From Paenibacillus vini (GTDB taxonomy: Bacteria; Bacillota; Bacilli; Paenibacillales; Paenibacillaceae), in contig NZ_BOSL01000011.1 of the NCBI RefSeq assembly GCF_018403325.1, positions 1 through 64,000 on the forward strand: 64,000 bases of DNA. Reading direction: 5' to 3'. Below are positions 43,689 through 52,872 of the stretch, in pieces (positions within the stretch are counted from its first letter, which is position 1; every line of letters starts with the position of its first letter). The position numbers and the translations under genes are program-made. The notes beneath the pieces are model-generated. The model was not told the origin of the DNA, did no database searches, and saw nothing but the letters and a program-made list of their open reading frames with translations.

Positions 43689-45127
43689 TGGTTTTTGTCC
43701 CTATATTGCGTCGGCGTCATTTTAAGATGCCGCTTGAAGATCCGCGTAAAATAGAAGTAATCATGAAATCCGCATTTTTCCCCGATTTGATAGATGGAGA
43801 GATCGGTCTCCACCAGCAGCTTGCAAGCGCATTCAATCCTTAGGCGGCTAATATGCTCAACAATAGTCTCACCGACTTCTTTCTTAAATAACTGGCACAG
43901 GTAATTGGGACTTAAGTAAAAATGATTAGCCAAATGCTGAATAGATATCTCTTGATTAAAATGGTCGCGAATATACAGCAAGATTTCTTTGACTTTCTTG
44001 TTTGAGATTTGCGAAGTATCCGCCTCGTACCTCTCCCTGAACGTATCAAGCGTCATCAGAACCAGATCATCGATCATCGCTTCGGCTGTGCCGTACCGGT
44101 AGTAGAGCTGCTCATATCCTTCAAAAAAGCGGCCGCTCACCCTGGCACCTTCCCGTGGAAATAAGTAAAGGATCGAGGTATAGAGCAGGTAAGCTTCTTT
44201 AATGGTGAAGATTCCCTCTCTGAATAACTTCTTTATCGATTCCATAGCCGCTATGAAGCCTAGCCGGTCTTTGTTTTGAAGCAGTTGAGAAATCTCCTTG
44301 AGCTTCTCGTCGATCGGATTCTCCACGGGTTGATTCCCCAAATAACATCCGGGCTTGCCTGTTGCAAACATGCTGAAGGCAGCCAGGGAGGCTGATTCCA
44401 AAGATGCGTCCAACTGGTGGATGTCCGATATTGGCGGGCCGATCCCGATGCCGCATTCTCGTGCAGCGTTCGCTTGCTCAAGGATCTGGAGGAAGGTGTC
44501 ATATTGACTCTCTTCCAATAGATAGCCATATCGCCGGCGACTCATCGGAAAGACCAGGGAAGAGGTTGGTCCGACCTCGATGGGGGAACCGAGCCCTTGG
44601 ATAACAATCGGGATGTGTGGCGTAGAGCGGGACAAGGGCATTCGCTTCTCATCCAACCATTGAGTGATTTGCTCGTGATCCCCTGAGCATACGGCTTCAT
44701 ACAGTTCATAGGTGTGATTAGAAACGGGGGGTTCCTTAACTGTTTTGGATTTGAGCTGTTGGGCTATCCGGTTGAGAATTCCTTCAATTTCTTCGATTTC
44801 AAAGGGTTTCAGGCAGTATCCGTAAGTGCCGTAATTCATCGCTTTTTGGGCATAAGCGAACTCGGCATGTCCGCTCAATACGATAAAAATAGTATCCGGC
44901 GCTACGGCTTTGCCGCGTTGTATAAGTTCCAGTCCATTCATGACGGGCATTTTGATATCCGTCAATACAAGAGTAGGGTGAAGCGATTGGATTAAGCCTA
45001 GAGCTTCTTGCCCGTTTTCGGCGTCGTCGATAACTTCAAAGCCGTATTTATTCCAATTCACCCCTGCTTTAATTCCTTCTACGATCCACTTCTCATCATC
45101 TGCAATAATCACGGAGTGCATAGGCAA
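43685..45127 (-). CDS. yesN: Response regulator, YesN/AraC type
   Basis: A 480-residue regulator. The receiver domain (about 1-125) has acidic Asp10-Asp11 and phosphoacceptor Asp57 in LVLTDIKMPVMNG. A long middle region follows (about 130-370) as in other YesN proteins. The C-terminal AraC domain (about 378-478) includes IQHLANHFYLSPNYLCQLFKK and GFHDYFYFTRIFKRHLKMTPTQYRD. It should activate the divergent sugar-import and hydrolase operon beginning at 45370 once phosphorylated by the kinase encoded next. The ATG is at 45127, 242 bases from the permease start. Confidence 0.92.
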   Translation of the reverse strand: MPMHSVIIADDEKWIVEGIKAGVNWNKYGFEVIDDAENGQEALGLIQSLHPTLVLTDIKMPVMNGLELIQRGKAVAPDTIFIVLSGHAEFAYAQKAMNYGTYGYCLKPFEIEEIEGILNRIAQQLKSKTVKEPPVSNHTYELYEAVCSGDHEQITQWLDEKRMPLSRSTPHIPIVIQGLGSPIEVGPTSSLVFPMSRRRYGYLLEESQYDTFLQILEQANAARECGIGIGPPISDIHQLDASLESASLAAFSMFATGKPGCYLGNQPVENPIDEKLKEISQLLQNKDRLGFIAAMESIKKLFREGIFTIKEAYLLYTSILYLFPREGARVSGRFFEGYEQLYYRYGTAEAMIDDLVLMTLDTFRERYEADTSQISNKKVKEILLYIRDHFNQEISIQHLANHFYLSPNYLCQLFKKEVGETIVEHISRLRIECACKLLVETDLSIYQIGEKCGFHDYFYFTRIFKRHLKMTPTQYRDKNQ

Positions 45128-45317
45128 TCCCCCTGTCTCTCTGGTGTTCTTAGATTCATCCTAGCTATTGAAGGCCCTTGGGGGTATGGATTATTTTACG
45201 CTCACTATGTCGGATATTAAGGGTCACGGGAAGGCCTATTTAAGAAGTATAAAAAATCCACATGCATGGAGTTGGATTCTCTATACTCGACAAATTCCTC
45301 TCCCCCTATAATTTATC

Positions 45318-45335
45318 ATATAAAGCGCTTACTCG
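45318..45335 (+). promoter_or_regulatory. Candidate CcpA (cre) site with upstream -10 box
   Basis: TATAAAGCGCTTACTC keeps the cre core AA-GCGCTTAC but misses outer consensus bases. A TATAAT box is at 45307-45312, so CcpA bound here would block transcription of the importer operon. Confidence 0.35.
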
Positions 45336-45369
45336 CATTGCAATCTCAGACAGAAAGGTGGGGGGAAGA

Positions 45370-46311
45370 TTGGCTGAACCTGTAACCGTCCGCACTCCCA
45401 AGCGCAGCTTGGGCAAAACGATTTTACAGTATAAGTATTTCTACCTCATGGTGCTGCCGATATTAATCTGGTATGCCCTCTTCAGCTATGCTCCTATGTA
45501 CGGTGTTACGCTGGCATTCAAAACATTTCATTACGGCAAGGGGATTTTGGGAAGTCCCTGGGTCGGCTTGGAGAACTTTCAGACCTTGCTGACCGACCCC
45601 GAGTTTCGCAGAGCATTTTGGAATACCGTCATTATCAGTTTAATGAAGTTGTTAATTCATTTTCCGATGCCTATCATTCTGGCCATTGTGTTATATGAAT
45701 TTTCGAAGACCAAGATCAGAAGATTCTTTCAGACGATTCTGACCTTCCCGCATTTCATTTCCTGGGTTGTACTCGCGGGGATTGTTATCAATATTTTAAG
45801 CAAGGACGGGATCTATAACCAGATCATTATGTTGTTCGGCGGAAACCCGAGCTCCCCGCTCGTGGATGAAGGCGCGTTTAGGCCGGTGCTGTACATCACC
45901 CATGTTTGGCGGGAGATCGGTTGGGACTCGATCATTTACTTGGCAGCGCTTTCTGGAATTAACCCGGAGTTGTTCGAAGCGGCCGAGGTGGATGGCGCGA
46001 ACCGCTTCCGCAGGCTGTTGAACATTGCATGGCCTGGTCTTAAGAGCACAGTAGCCGTCTTGCTGATTCTACAAGTTGGACAACTGCTGACTCAAGGCTC
46101 CAGCTTCGATCAGATCTTTAACCTGTACAGCTCACCGGTATATTCAGTGGCCGACACGATCGATACGTATATCTATAGAACTTCATTCACCGTAGGCGGC
46201 GATTTCGGTTATATGACCGCTGTAGGTATGGTTAAATCCGTAATCAGCCTGGCGCTCTTATGGGCGGCCAATACCTTCGCTAAGAAGATGGGGGAAGAAG
46301 GCCTGTACTAA
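45370..46311 (+). CDS. lplB: Sugar ABC transporter permease, LplB type
   Basis: A 313-residue permease of the binding-protein-dependent family with about six membrane helices. The EAA loop that docks the ATPase reads PELFEAAEVDGANRFRRLLNIAWP. With the next gene it forms the heterodimeric channel for an oligosaccharide. The TTG at 45370 follows GGTGGGGGGAAG; the frame is open further upstream but without a ribosome site. No ATPase gene is present, as usual in such Paenibacillus operons that share an MsmX-like ATPase. Confidence 0.92.
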   Translation: MAEPVTVRTPKRSLGKTILQYKYFYLMVLPILIWYALFSYAPMYGVTLAFKTFHYGKGILGSPWVGLENFQTLLTDPEFRRAFWNTVIISLMKLLIHFPMPIILAIVLYEFSKTKIRRFFQTILTFPHFISWVVLAGIVINILSKDGIYNQIIMLFGGNPSSPLVDEGAFRPVLYITHVWREIGWDSIIYLAALSGINPELFEAAEVDGANRFRRLLNIAWPGLKSTVAVLLILQVGQLLTQGSSFDQIFNLYSSPVYSVADTIDTYIYRTSFTVGGDFGYMTAVGMVKSVISLALLWAANTFAKKMGEEGLY

Positions 46312-46335
46312 TTTGCAAGTAAGGGGGAGACACAA

Positions 46336-47235
46336 TTGACTGACACAATGGAAAAAAAGACAAAGAAGTGGAGTGCTTTTGATATTGGTGCCTTCGTGAT
46401 TTTGGGGCTGCTAGCGCTCATTACCTTTTTTCCCTTCTATAACGTTCTAATTATCTCGGTTGCCAAGTTTGAAGCGATCAGCAAAAGCGACTTCTATATC
46501 TTCCCGCGATCGTTCGATCTATCGGCTTACAAATTGCTGCTTCAGGATATGAAGTTTTGGACTTCTATCTTAAATTCGGTCATCGTAACCGTGCTCGGAG
46601 TCTTGTTCAGCATGACGATCTCTGTGGCTGGAGCCTATGCCCTGTCCAAACGGGGAATGCCTGGCAGAAACGCGATGCTTAGTTTGATCTTGTTCACGAT
46701 GTTTTTTAACGGGGGATTGATTCCGTTTTATCTGATCGTGAAGGATTTGGGCTTTGTAAATAATATCTTCGTTATGATTATACCTGCGGGCCTGAACACC
46801 TTTTACCTGATTATAATGAAAAATTATTTCAACACGATTCCCGAAAGTCTGGAAGAGTCGGCCAAGCTTGATGGAGCGAACGACCTGTATATCCTGCTCA
46901 AAATTATTATTCCGATCTCTGCTCCGTTTATGGCAACATTTGCCCTGTTCTATGCCGTAGAAAGATGGAATGAATGGTGGTATGCTTTGATCTTTATCAG
47001 CGATGCTTCAAAAACGCCGCTTCAAATTTATTTGCGGGAAACGCTCATTACTTCTAATTCCTTACTCGGTCTCATGGCACAAACCATGGCCGAACAGCAG
47101 CAGACTGCGAAGGTTTACACGCCTGCACTGCAAATGGCAGCTGTTGTGGTGTCTAGCATCCCTATCATTGCCGTCTATCCGTTTCTTCAGAAGCACTTTA
47201 ATAAAGGGATTATGGTGGGCTCCATTAAAGGATAA
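46336..47235 (+). CDS. lplC: Sugar ABC transporter permease, LplC/YtcP type
   Basis: A 299-residue second permease subunit with six predicted helices. The EAA loop is PESLEESAKLDGANDLYILLKIIIP. The start is TTG 46336 after AAGGGGGAG, 24 bases from the preceding stop. It should assemble with the LplB-type subunit and the lipoprotein encoded next. Confidence 0.92.
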   Translation: MTDTMEKKTKKWSAFDIGAFVILGLLALITFFPFYNVLIISVAKFEAISKSDFYIFPRSFDLSAYKLLLQDMKFWTSILNSVIVTVLGVLFSMTISVAGAYALSKRGMPGRNAMLSLILFTMFFNGGLIPFYLIVKDLGFVNNIFVMIIPAGLNTFYLIIMKNYFNTIPESLEESAKLDGANDLYILLKIIIPISAPFMATFALFYAVERWNEWWYALIFISDASKTPLQIYLRETLITSNSLLGLMAQTMAEQQQTAKVYTPALQMAAVVVSSIPIIAVYPFLQKHFNKGIMVGSIKG

Positions 47236-47287
47236 GAACATTCAAATACAGAGTATTATCCTAAACAATTAAAGGGAGGTTTCAAGC

Positions 47288-48922
47288 ATGCGTAGAAAGA
47301 AAATATTAACGCTGGCAATGTGTATTACCTTAATGGCTTCGCTGCTGGCAGCTTGCGGCGGAGGCAATAATGACAAAGGGCAAACGGCAGCGAATGGGGA
47401 AGGCTCAAGCTCTGCGAACTCTTCTTCCACAGATAATCCCTACAAAGACCCTATGACCATTTCAGTAGGTTACTGGGACGCGGATGTCGAAATTGCTAAC
47501 ATTGAAAAAGATAAGATCGTTCAACAAATACTGGAGAAATTCAATATTACCTTAAAACCGGTCAATACGACTTGGGATGACTATGCTCAGAAGATTCAAA
47601 TGTGGGCTGCCTCCGACCAATTGCCTGACATCTTCGCGATCGACGCCGTCGGCACGCAATATCAGCGCAAATGGGTTGAGCAGGGCGTCGTCAAGGCGCT
47701 TCCGGATCTCTCTCCCTATCCAAATCTTGCAAAATATTTCGAAGCTCCGGACATTAGCGGCTTAAGCGTTGACGGCAAGCATTATACCGTTCCTCGCCGG
47801 ATGTTCCCAAGCGTGGACTGGAGTGCGTTGGACCGTGTTGTGCTCTATCGTTGGGACCTCGCCCAAAAAGCCGGCATCACCAAAGAACCTGAGACATGGG
47901 AAGAGTTTGAAGCCATGCTGGATGCCATCGTCAAGGCGGATCCGGAAGGCAAGAATATTGCAGGTTTGACATCGACTACTACCAAAATGCTGGGCGGTTT
48001 CTTCTGGCTGTACGGTAACCCGGTTGCCACGAGCGATGGCAGCGGCAGCGATTTCAAATGGATCAAAGAGGATGACAAGTATATCCCGGCTATTTTCTCC
48101 AAGAAGACGCTTCCGGCGCTTCAAAATATGAAAGACATGTATAACAAAGGATTGATCGATCCCGATATCGCACTAGTGAAGCCTTCGGATTCCTATGACA
48201 ACTTCGTAGCGGGTAAATCGGCAGCTCTCCTGAGCGGCGGCGGGTTTATCAATTACAATAAAGAAATTTATGAAAAACGTTGGAAGTCCGCTTACCCGGA
48301 TCAAGATATCACTCAGAGCGTTAAGGTACTTAAGCCGCTCGTCGGTCCGGATGGAGAACGTTCACACGCTATTTTCAAAACCTACTGGTCGGAAAGCTAC
48401 TTCAGCAACAAGGTCGACGATAAAAAGATGGCCCGGATTATGGCACTCTATGATTATGTATTATCCCCGGAAGGTAAAGATTTGTTGACCTACGGCATCG
48501 AAGGCGAGGATTACAAGATCGAGGACGGCAAAAAAGTAATGATCGAAACGCGTTCTTTGATCGAGAAGTATCCGGCCCGTTTATTCCTGAAGGAATTGGT
48601 AGCTTACGAAACCTCGGACAGATACAACATGGACGACCCGACGATCGCTAACGAAGCTATACGGAAAGAAGCCGTCGATTATATCGACTGGATTTTGAAA
48701 AATACAAAGGTTCCGGATTACAATATTCTATTAACTTACATCTCCACGCCTACAAAGGATAAATTCTCGGTGCTTGATCACGATGATTTGCTCAAAATCA
48801 TGCTCTCCAAGGAATCGGTTGAGGACTCGTGGAATAGTATTCTGAAGGATTATAAGGCAAAAGGTCTCGATAAAATGATCGAGGAAGTAAATGAGAAGGC
48901 CAAAGAAGAAGGTATTGAGTAA
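47288..48922 (+). CDS. lplA: Extracellular sugar-binding lipoprotein, LplA type
   Basis: A 544-residue solute-binding protein. The signal peptide ends in the lipobox LAAC followed by GGG, and a Ser/Asn-rich linker precedes the binding domain. It captures the transported oligosaccharide at the cell surface and delivers it to the two permeases. Its length (over 500 residues) is typical of the large-ligand binding proteins of these operons. The ATG at 47288 follows AAGGGAGG. It is the only gene of the 35.6-56.7 kb region with an export signal. Confidence 0.93.
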   Translation: MRRKKILTLAMCITLMASLLAACGGGNNDKGQTAANGEGSSSANSSSTDNPYKDPMTISVGYWDADVEIANIEKDKIVQQILEKFNITLKPVNTTWDDYAQKIQMWAASDQLPDIFAIDAVGTQYQRKWVEQGVVKALPDLSPYPNLAKYFEAPDISGLSVDGKHYTVPRRMFPSVDWSALDRVVLYRWDLAQKAGITKEPETWEEFEAMLDAIVKADPEGKNIAGLTSTTTKMLGGFFWLYGNPVATSDGSGSDFKWIKEDDKYIPAIFSKKTLPALQNMKDMYNKGLIDPDIALVKPSDSYDNFVAGKSAALLSGGGFINYNKEIYEKRWKSAYPDQDITQSVKVLKPLVGPDGERSHAIFKTYWSESYFSNKVDDKKMARIMALYDYVLSPEGKDLLTYGIEGEDYKIEDGKKVMIETRSLIEKYPARLFLKELVAYETSDRYNMDDPTIANEAIRKEAVDYIDWILKNTKVPDYNILLTYISTPTKDKFSVLDHDDLLKIMLSKESVEDSWNSILKDYKAKGLDKMIEEVNEKAKEEGIE

Positions 48923-48974
48923 TCGGGTATGGAACCCGAACATACAGAGGGTGCGGCAGGGAATGGCCGCATCC
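48923..48974 (+). other. Two hairpins after the binding-protein gene
   Basis: TCGGGT/ACCCGA (48923-48939) is followed by GGGTGCGGC/GCCGCATCC (48949-48974), with no T run. Such structures often protect the abundant binding-protein mRNA or weaken read-through into downstream genes. Confidence 0.55.
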
Positions 48975-48996
48975 TTCTACAATTTGGAGGGAAGCG

Positions 48997-50898
48997 ATGA
49001 TGATAACCGGAATTCACTTGAAGGGATTAAGTGTACAGCAGTTGTCGGCAGTCTCCGAAGTGGCGGGAATTCTGAGCATCCGAATGAATCAGGCAGGCAT
49101 TCCAGTGGATTGCAAGAACCAAGGGAAAGGCATCCGTGTGTCATTTGGCTCGGGTCAGGCTGCTATTGAGTACGAGAAGGAACATCAGTTGATTCGGGGG
49201 ATCAGCCGGTTTCTCGAGCACGTACGCCGAGGAGAAGAAACGTTTGAAATCAAGGAACAGCAGGCCTATGAACAGCTAGGCTTTATGGCGGACTGCTCGC
49301 GCAACGCTGTTCTAAACGATCAAGGATATAAGGAATTGATCCGCCGTTTATCGCTCATGGGTTATTCGTCGGTTCAACTGTATACGGAAGACACGTATGA
49401 GCTGAAGGAATATCCTTACTTCGGTTATATGAGAGGGAGATATACCGGCGGACAAATTCAGGAGATGGACAAGTACGCTGCACTTTTTGGCATAGAGCTG
49501 GTTCCTTGCATTCAGACGCTGGCCCATCTGGGTCAAACCTTGAAATGGCAGGCTCATGCACCGTTGGTGGATTGTCAGGATATTCTCCTGATCGACGAGC
49601 CCGGGACTTATGATTTGATCGATCGTATGTTTGCTTTCATGGCCGTAAATTTCCGCAGCCGCCGAATCAATATCGGTATGGATGAAGCACATATGATGGG
49701 ACTGGGAAAATATCTCGACAAGCACGGTTACCATGATCGTTCAACGTTGATGCTTAAACACTTCGGCAAAGTGATGGAGATCGCCAGGAAATATGGTTTC
49801 CATACGATGATGTGGAGCGACATGTTTTTCCGTCTGGCAAGCTCGGGAGAGTATTATGATACGGAGAGTCCGATTCGCCCCGACATTATAGAGATGATTC
49901 CGGAAGATGTTACGTTGGTCTATTGGGATTACTACTCGGAAAAGCAGGAGATTTATGACGGAATGCTTCGTAAACATAAGCAGCTCAGCGACAACATCGG
50001 GTTTGCTGGCGGAGCCTGGAAGTGGATGGGCTTTGCTCCGAACAACGAATTCAGCCGCAAGGTCAGCCTGCTGGCACATGAGAGCTGCATCAAATATGGC
50101 GTTAAAGACGTGCTGGTGACAGCCTGGGGAGATAATGGCGCCGAGGCTTCCGTCTTCTCGGTACTTCCATCCCTTCAACTATGGGCAGAGTTATGCTACA
50201 CGGGACGTTCGGAGGAAGATTATATGCGGGAGAGATTCACCACTTGCACAGAGGGCAATTACGATGACTTCATGACCCTTGACGCGGCTAATCTGGTTCC
50301 AGGCAACCCCGCACCCGGAGGAAATTCCATCAATCCGGCAAAGTATTTGTTGTATCAGGATATTATGTACGGGTTGTTCGACCGCCATGTTGTACCGGAT
50401 GCATATACGGAGCATTACCGGTTGAGTGCGGAAAGACTTGAAGCGGCGTTATTGCGCAATCCGGCTTGGAAGCCCCTATTCTCCGTCCAGGCAAGCTTAT
50501 GCCGATTGCTTGAGGTCAAGAGCGAAGCGGGAATACGCATCAGGGATGCATACCGCCGAGGAGATTCGGAGACACTGGCCCGTTTTGCCGATGTGACTTT
50601 GCCGCTGCTTTCCGATTTGACCGAAAGGTTTATGGACGAATACCGGATCCAATGGGAGAAGGAAAACAAGATATTCGGGCTTGATGTCTTTGATCTGCGG
50701 ATGGGAGGCTTGCTTCAGAGAATCCAAACTGCCATTCGTCGAATCCATCGTTATGTAGAAGGGGATCTGGACCGGATTCCGGAATTGGAAGAGGAACTCC
50801 TGACCTTCGACGGTCTCGTTGATGAAGACGGTCCAAGAGCGATCAGCGCGAATTTATGGCATACGATCGCAACCCCTTCCGTGATCGCAGGGGTTTAG
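48997..50898 (+). CDS. GH20 beta-N-acetylhexosaminidase, GH20C-like, cytoplasmic
   Basis: A 633-residue exo-hexosaminidase. It aligns along its length, as I recall the sequence, with the 627-residue GH20C of Streptococcus pneumoniae. Shared stretches include FMVDCSRNAVLN-like, TLVYWDYY, GGAWKWMGF and DMRMGGLLQRI-like segments. The GH20 catalytic pair is Asp229-Glu230 in NIGMDEAHMMGLGKY. It should remove terminal beta-linked GlcNAc or GalNAc by substrate-assisted catalysis. There is no signal peptide. ATG 48997 (or ATG 49000) follows GGAGGGAAG. It lies between the importer and a beta-galactosidase gene. Confidence 0.9.
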   Translation: MMITGIHLKGLSVQQLSAVSEVAGILSIRMNQAGIPVDCKNQGKGIRVSFGSGQAAIEYEKEHQLIRGISRFLEHVRRGEETFEIKEQQAYEQLGFMADCSRNAVLNDQGYKELIRRLSLMGYSSVQLYTEDTYELKEYPYFGYMRGRYTGGQIQEMDKYAALFGIELVPCIQTLAHLGQTLKWQAHAPLVDCQDILLIDEPGTYDLIDRMFAFMAVNFRSRRINIGMDEAHMMGLGKYLDKHGYHDRSTLMLKHFGKVMEIARKYGFHTMMWSDMFFRLASSGEYYDTESPIRPDIIEMIPEDVTLVYWDYYSEKQEIYDGMLRKHKQLSDNIGFAGGAWKWMGFAPNNEFSRKVSLLAHESCIKYGVKDVLVTAWGDNGAEASVFSVLPSLQLWAELCYTGRSEEDYMRERFTTCTEGNYDDFMTLDAANLVPGNPAPGGNSINPAKYLLYQDIMYGLFDRHVVPDAYTEHYRLSAERLEAALLRNPAWKPLFSVQASLCRLLEVKSEAGIRIRDAYRRGDSETLARFADVTLPLLSDLTERFMDEYRIQWEKENKIFGLDVFDLRMGGLLQRIQTAIRRIHRYVEGDLDRIPELEEELLTFDGLVDEDGPRAISANLWHTIATPSVIAGV

Positions 50899-50918
50899 GG
50901 AGAAAGGAAGAAGAAACT

Positions 50919-52667
50919 ATGAGTAATTTATCCATATCGGGCGACCAGTTTCTGTTGGACGGTCAGCCGTTCCGTCTTCTCTCCGGGGCTCTGCATTATT
51001 TCCGGATCGTTCCGGAATATTGGCGGGATCGTATGTTGAAGCTGAAGGCTTGCGGACTGAATACGGTAGAAACCTATATTCCTTGGAATTTGCATGAACC
51101 GGAGGAAGGCCGCTTTTATTTTGAAGGTCTGGCTGACATTGAAGCCTTCGTTCGACTAGCCGGGGAACTGGGCTTGCATGTGATCCTGCGGCCGAGTCCC
51201 TTCATTTGTGCCGAGTGGGAATTCGGCGGCTTGCCCGCATGGCTGCTAGCGGATGACAACATGCAGCTCCGCTGCGATTATAAACCTTATTTGTCCAAGG
51301 TTGACGCTTACTTTGACGAACTGCTTCCGCGTTTGCGGCCTCTGTTAAGCACCCAGGGCGGCCCCGTGCTCGCGCTTCAGGTTGAGAACGAATACGGGAG
51401 CTATGGAACCGACAAAGCTTACTTGAATTATTTGAAAGAAGGAATGATCGCCCGCGGCATGGATGTACTGCTGTTTACCTCGGACGGAGCCGAAGATCGC
51501 ATGCTTCAGGGCGGGATGATCGACGGGGTGTTCGCCACGGTCAATTTCGGATCACGTGCCAAAGAATCCTTCGCCAAACTGCGTGAATATCAGCCGACGG
51601 GGCCGCTGGTATGCATGGAATTCTGGAACGGTTGGTTTGACCGCTGGATGAAGCCGCATCAGACCCGTCCCGCAGCTGAAGTGGAGGAAACGCTGGATGA
51701 GATGCTGGCTTTGGACGCTTCTGTCAATTTCTATATGTTCCATGGCGGAACGAACTTTGGATTTATGAATGGGGCCAATCTGTTCGATGAGTATGAGCCT
51801 CTAGTAACCAGCTATGATTATGATACGCTACTGGACGAATCCGGCAGGCCGACGGATAAATTTTACGCAGCCCGGAAAATTATCGAGAAATACGTAGATC
51901 TGCCGCCGCTGGAATTGCCTCCAGGGATTGAGTCGCGGGCTTATGGGAAGGTACGGATGACAGAATGTGCGCCATTGTTTACCCAGTTGGACGCATTGTC
52001 TCATCCTGTGCGCAGATCGTGCCCCGAACCGATGGAGAAGCTTGGGCAGGCGTATGGATTTATTTTATATTCAACGAAGATTACGGGACCAAGCAGCGGA
52101 AGGGAGCTTATCCTGCAAGAAGTACGCGATCGTGCGCTTATTTTCGCCAATGGAGCCTATATCGGTACGGTTGAACGTTGGAATCCGAAGGGGATACCTT
52201 TGGAAGTCCCGGCGGAGGGATTGCAGATCGATATTCTGGTGGAAAATATGGGGCGCATAAACTACGGCCCTCAGCTCCGTGATCCGAAAGGAATCACATG
52301 CGGGGTGAGGCTCGGCTATCAGTTCTTGCATGATTGGACTATTCGGTCCTTGCCGTTGACCGATCTTACTGGTTTGACGTTTGTTCCTGATGGTGATTGC
52401 GACGAACGCCTTGAGCCCGTCTTTTATCGGGGCAGTCTGCATGTTGACGAGCCGGCGGATACGTTCTTGCGATTGGATGGATGGGGCAAAGGGCAGGCCT
52501 TCATCAACGGCTTTAACCTAGGCCGTTACTGGGATAAGGGACCGACTAAGACGCTGTACGTGCCGGCTCCGCTTCTTCGCGAAGGCGGGAACGATATTAT
52601 CGTGTTCGAACTCCATGGCGTAAAGGAGCCCGTCGTTTCTTTTGTAGATCAGCCGGACTTTGGATGA
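50919..52667 (+). CDS. GH35 beta-galactosidase, BgaC-like, cytoplasmic
   Basis: A 582-residue enzyme. The catalytic barrel (about 8-320) carries Glu158 (acid/base) in QVENEYGSYG and Glu234 (nucleophile) in CMEFWNGWFDRW. The C-terminal beta domains contain ILVENMGRINYG and GFNLGRYWDKGPTKTLYVPAPLL. It resembles pneumococcal BgaC, which prefers Gal-beta-1,3-GlcNAc ends. There is no signal peptide. The frame is open to 50856, inside the previous gene; AGAAAGGAAG sets ATG 50919. Next to a GH20 hexosaminidase it suggests stepwise cleavage of a Gal-HexNAc unit. Confidence 0.92.
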   Translation: MSNLSISGDQFLLDGQPFRLLSGALHYFRIVPEYWRDRMLKLKACGLNTVETYIPWNLHEPEEGRFYFEGLADIEAFVRLAGELGLHVILRPSPFICAEWEFGGLPAWLLADDNMQLRCDYKPYLSKVDAYFDELLPRLRPLLSTQGGPVLALQVENEYGSYGTDKAYLNYLKEGMIARGMDVLLFTSDGAEDRMLQGGMIDGVFATVNFGSRAKESFAKLREYQPTGPLVCMEFWNGWFDRWMKPHQTRPAAEVEETLDEMLALDASVNFYMFHGGTNFGFMNGANLFDEYEPLVTSYDYDTLLDESGRPTDKFYAARKIIEKYVDLPPLELPPGIESRAYGKVRMTECAPLFTQLDALSHPVRRSCPEPMEKLGQAYGFILYSTKITGPSSGRELILQEVRDRALIFANGAYIGTVERWNPKGIPLEVPAEGLQIDILVENMGRINYGPQLRDPKGITCGVRLGYQFLHDWTIRSLPLTDLTGLTFVPDGDCDERLEPVFYRGSLHVDEPADTFLRLDGWGKGQAFINGFNLGRYWDKGPTKTLYVPAPLLREGGNDIIVFELHGVKEPVVSFVDQPDFG

Positions 52668-52685
52668 AGTCTTGATCGGCCCAAA

Positions 52686-52735
52686 ATATCAAATAGCGCA
52701 GGCTTCCTGAAGAGGAGGGCTGCGCTTTTTGATAT
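52686..52735. terminator. Terminator after the GH35 gene
   Basis: ATATCAAATAGCGCAG pairs with CTGCGCTTTTTGATAT, with an internal CTTCCT/AGGAGG extension. Confidence 0.85.
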
Positions 52736-52872
52736 AAGTTGGAAAGAGGCTTGTTAGGGCAAGGCGAAAACGCTATGATAAGTTTTGTGTACGCTTTCAA
52801 AAATGGCAGGTAATCAAGGAATATCTTTTCAAATAGAGCATGTTTAAGACAACGAAGGAGGCAAGTGGAGCA

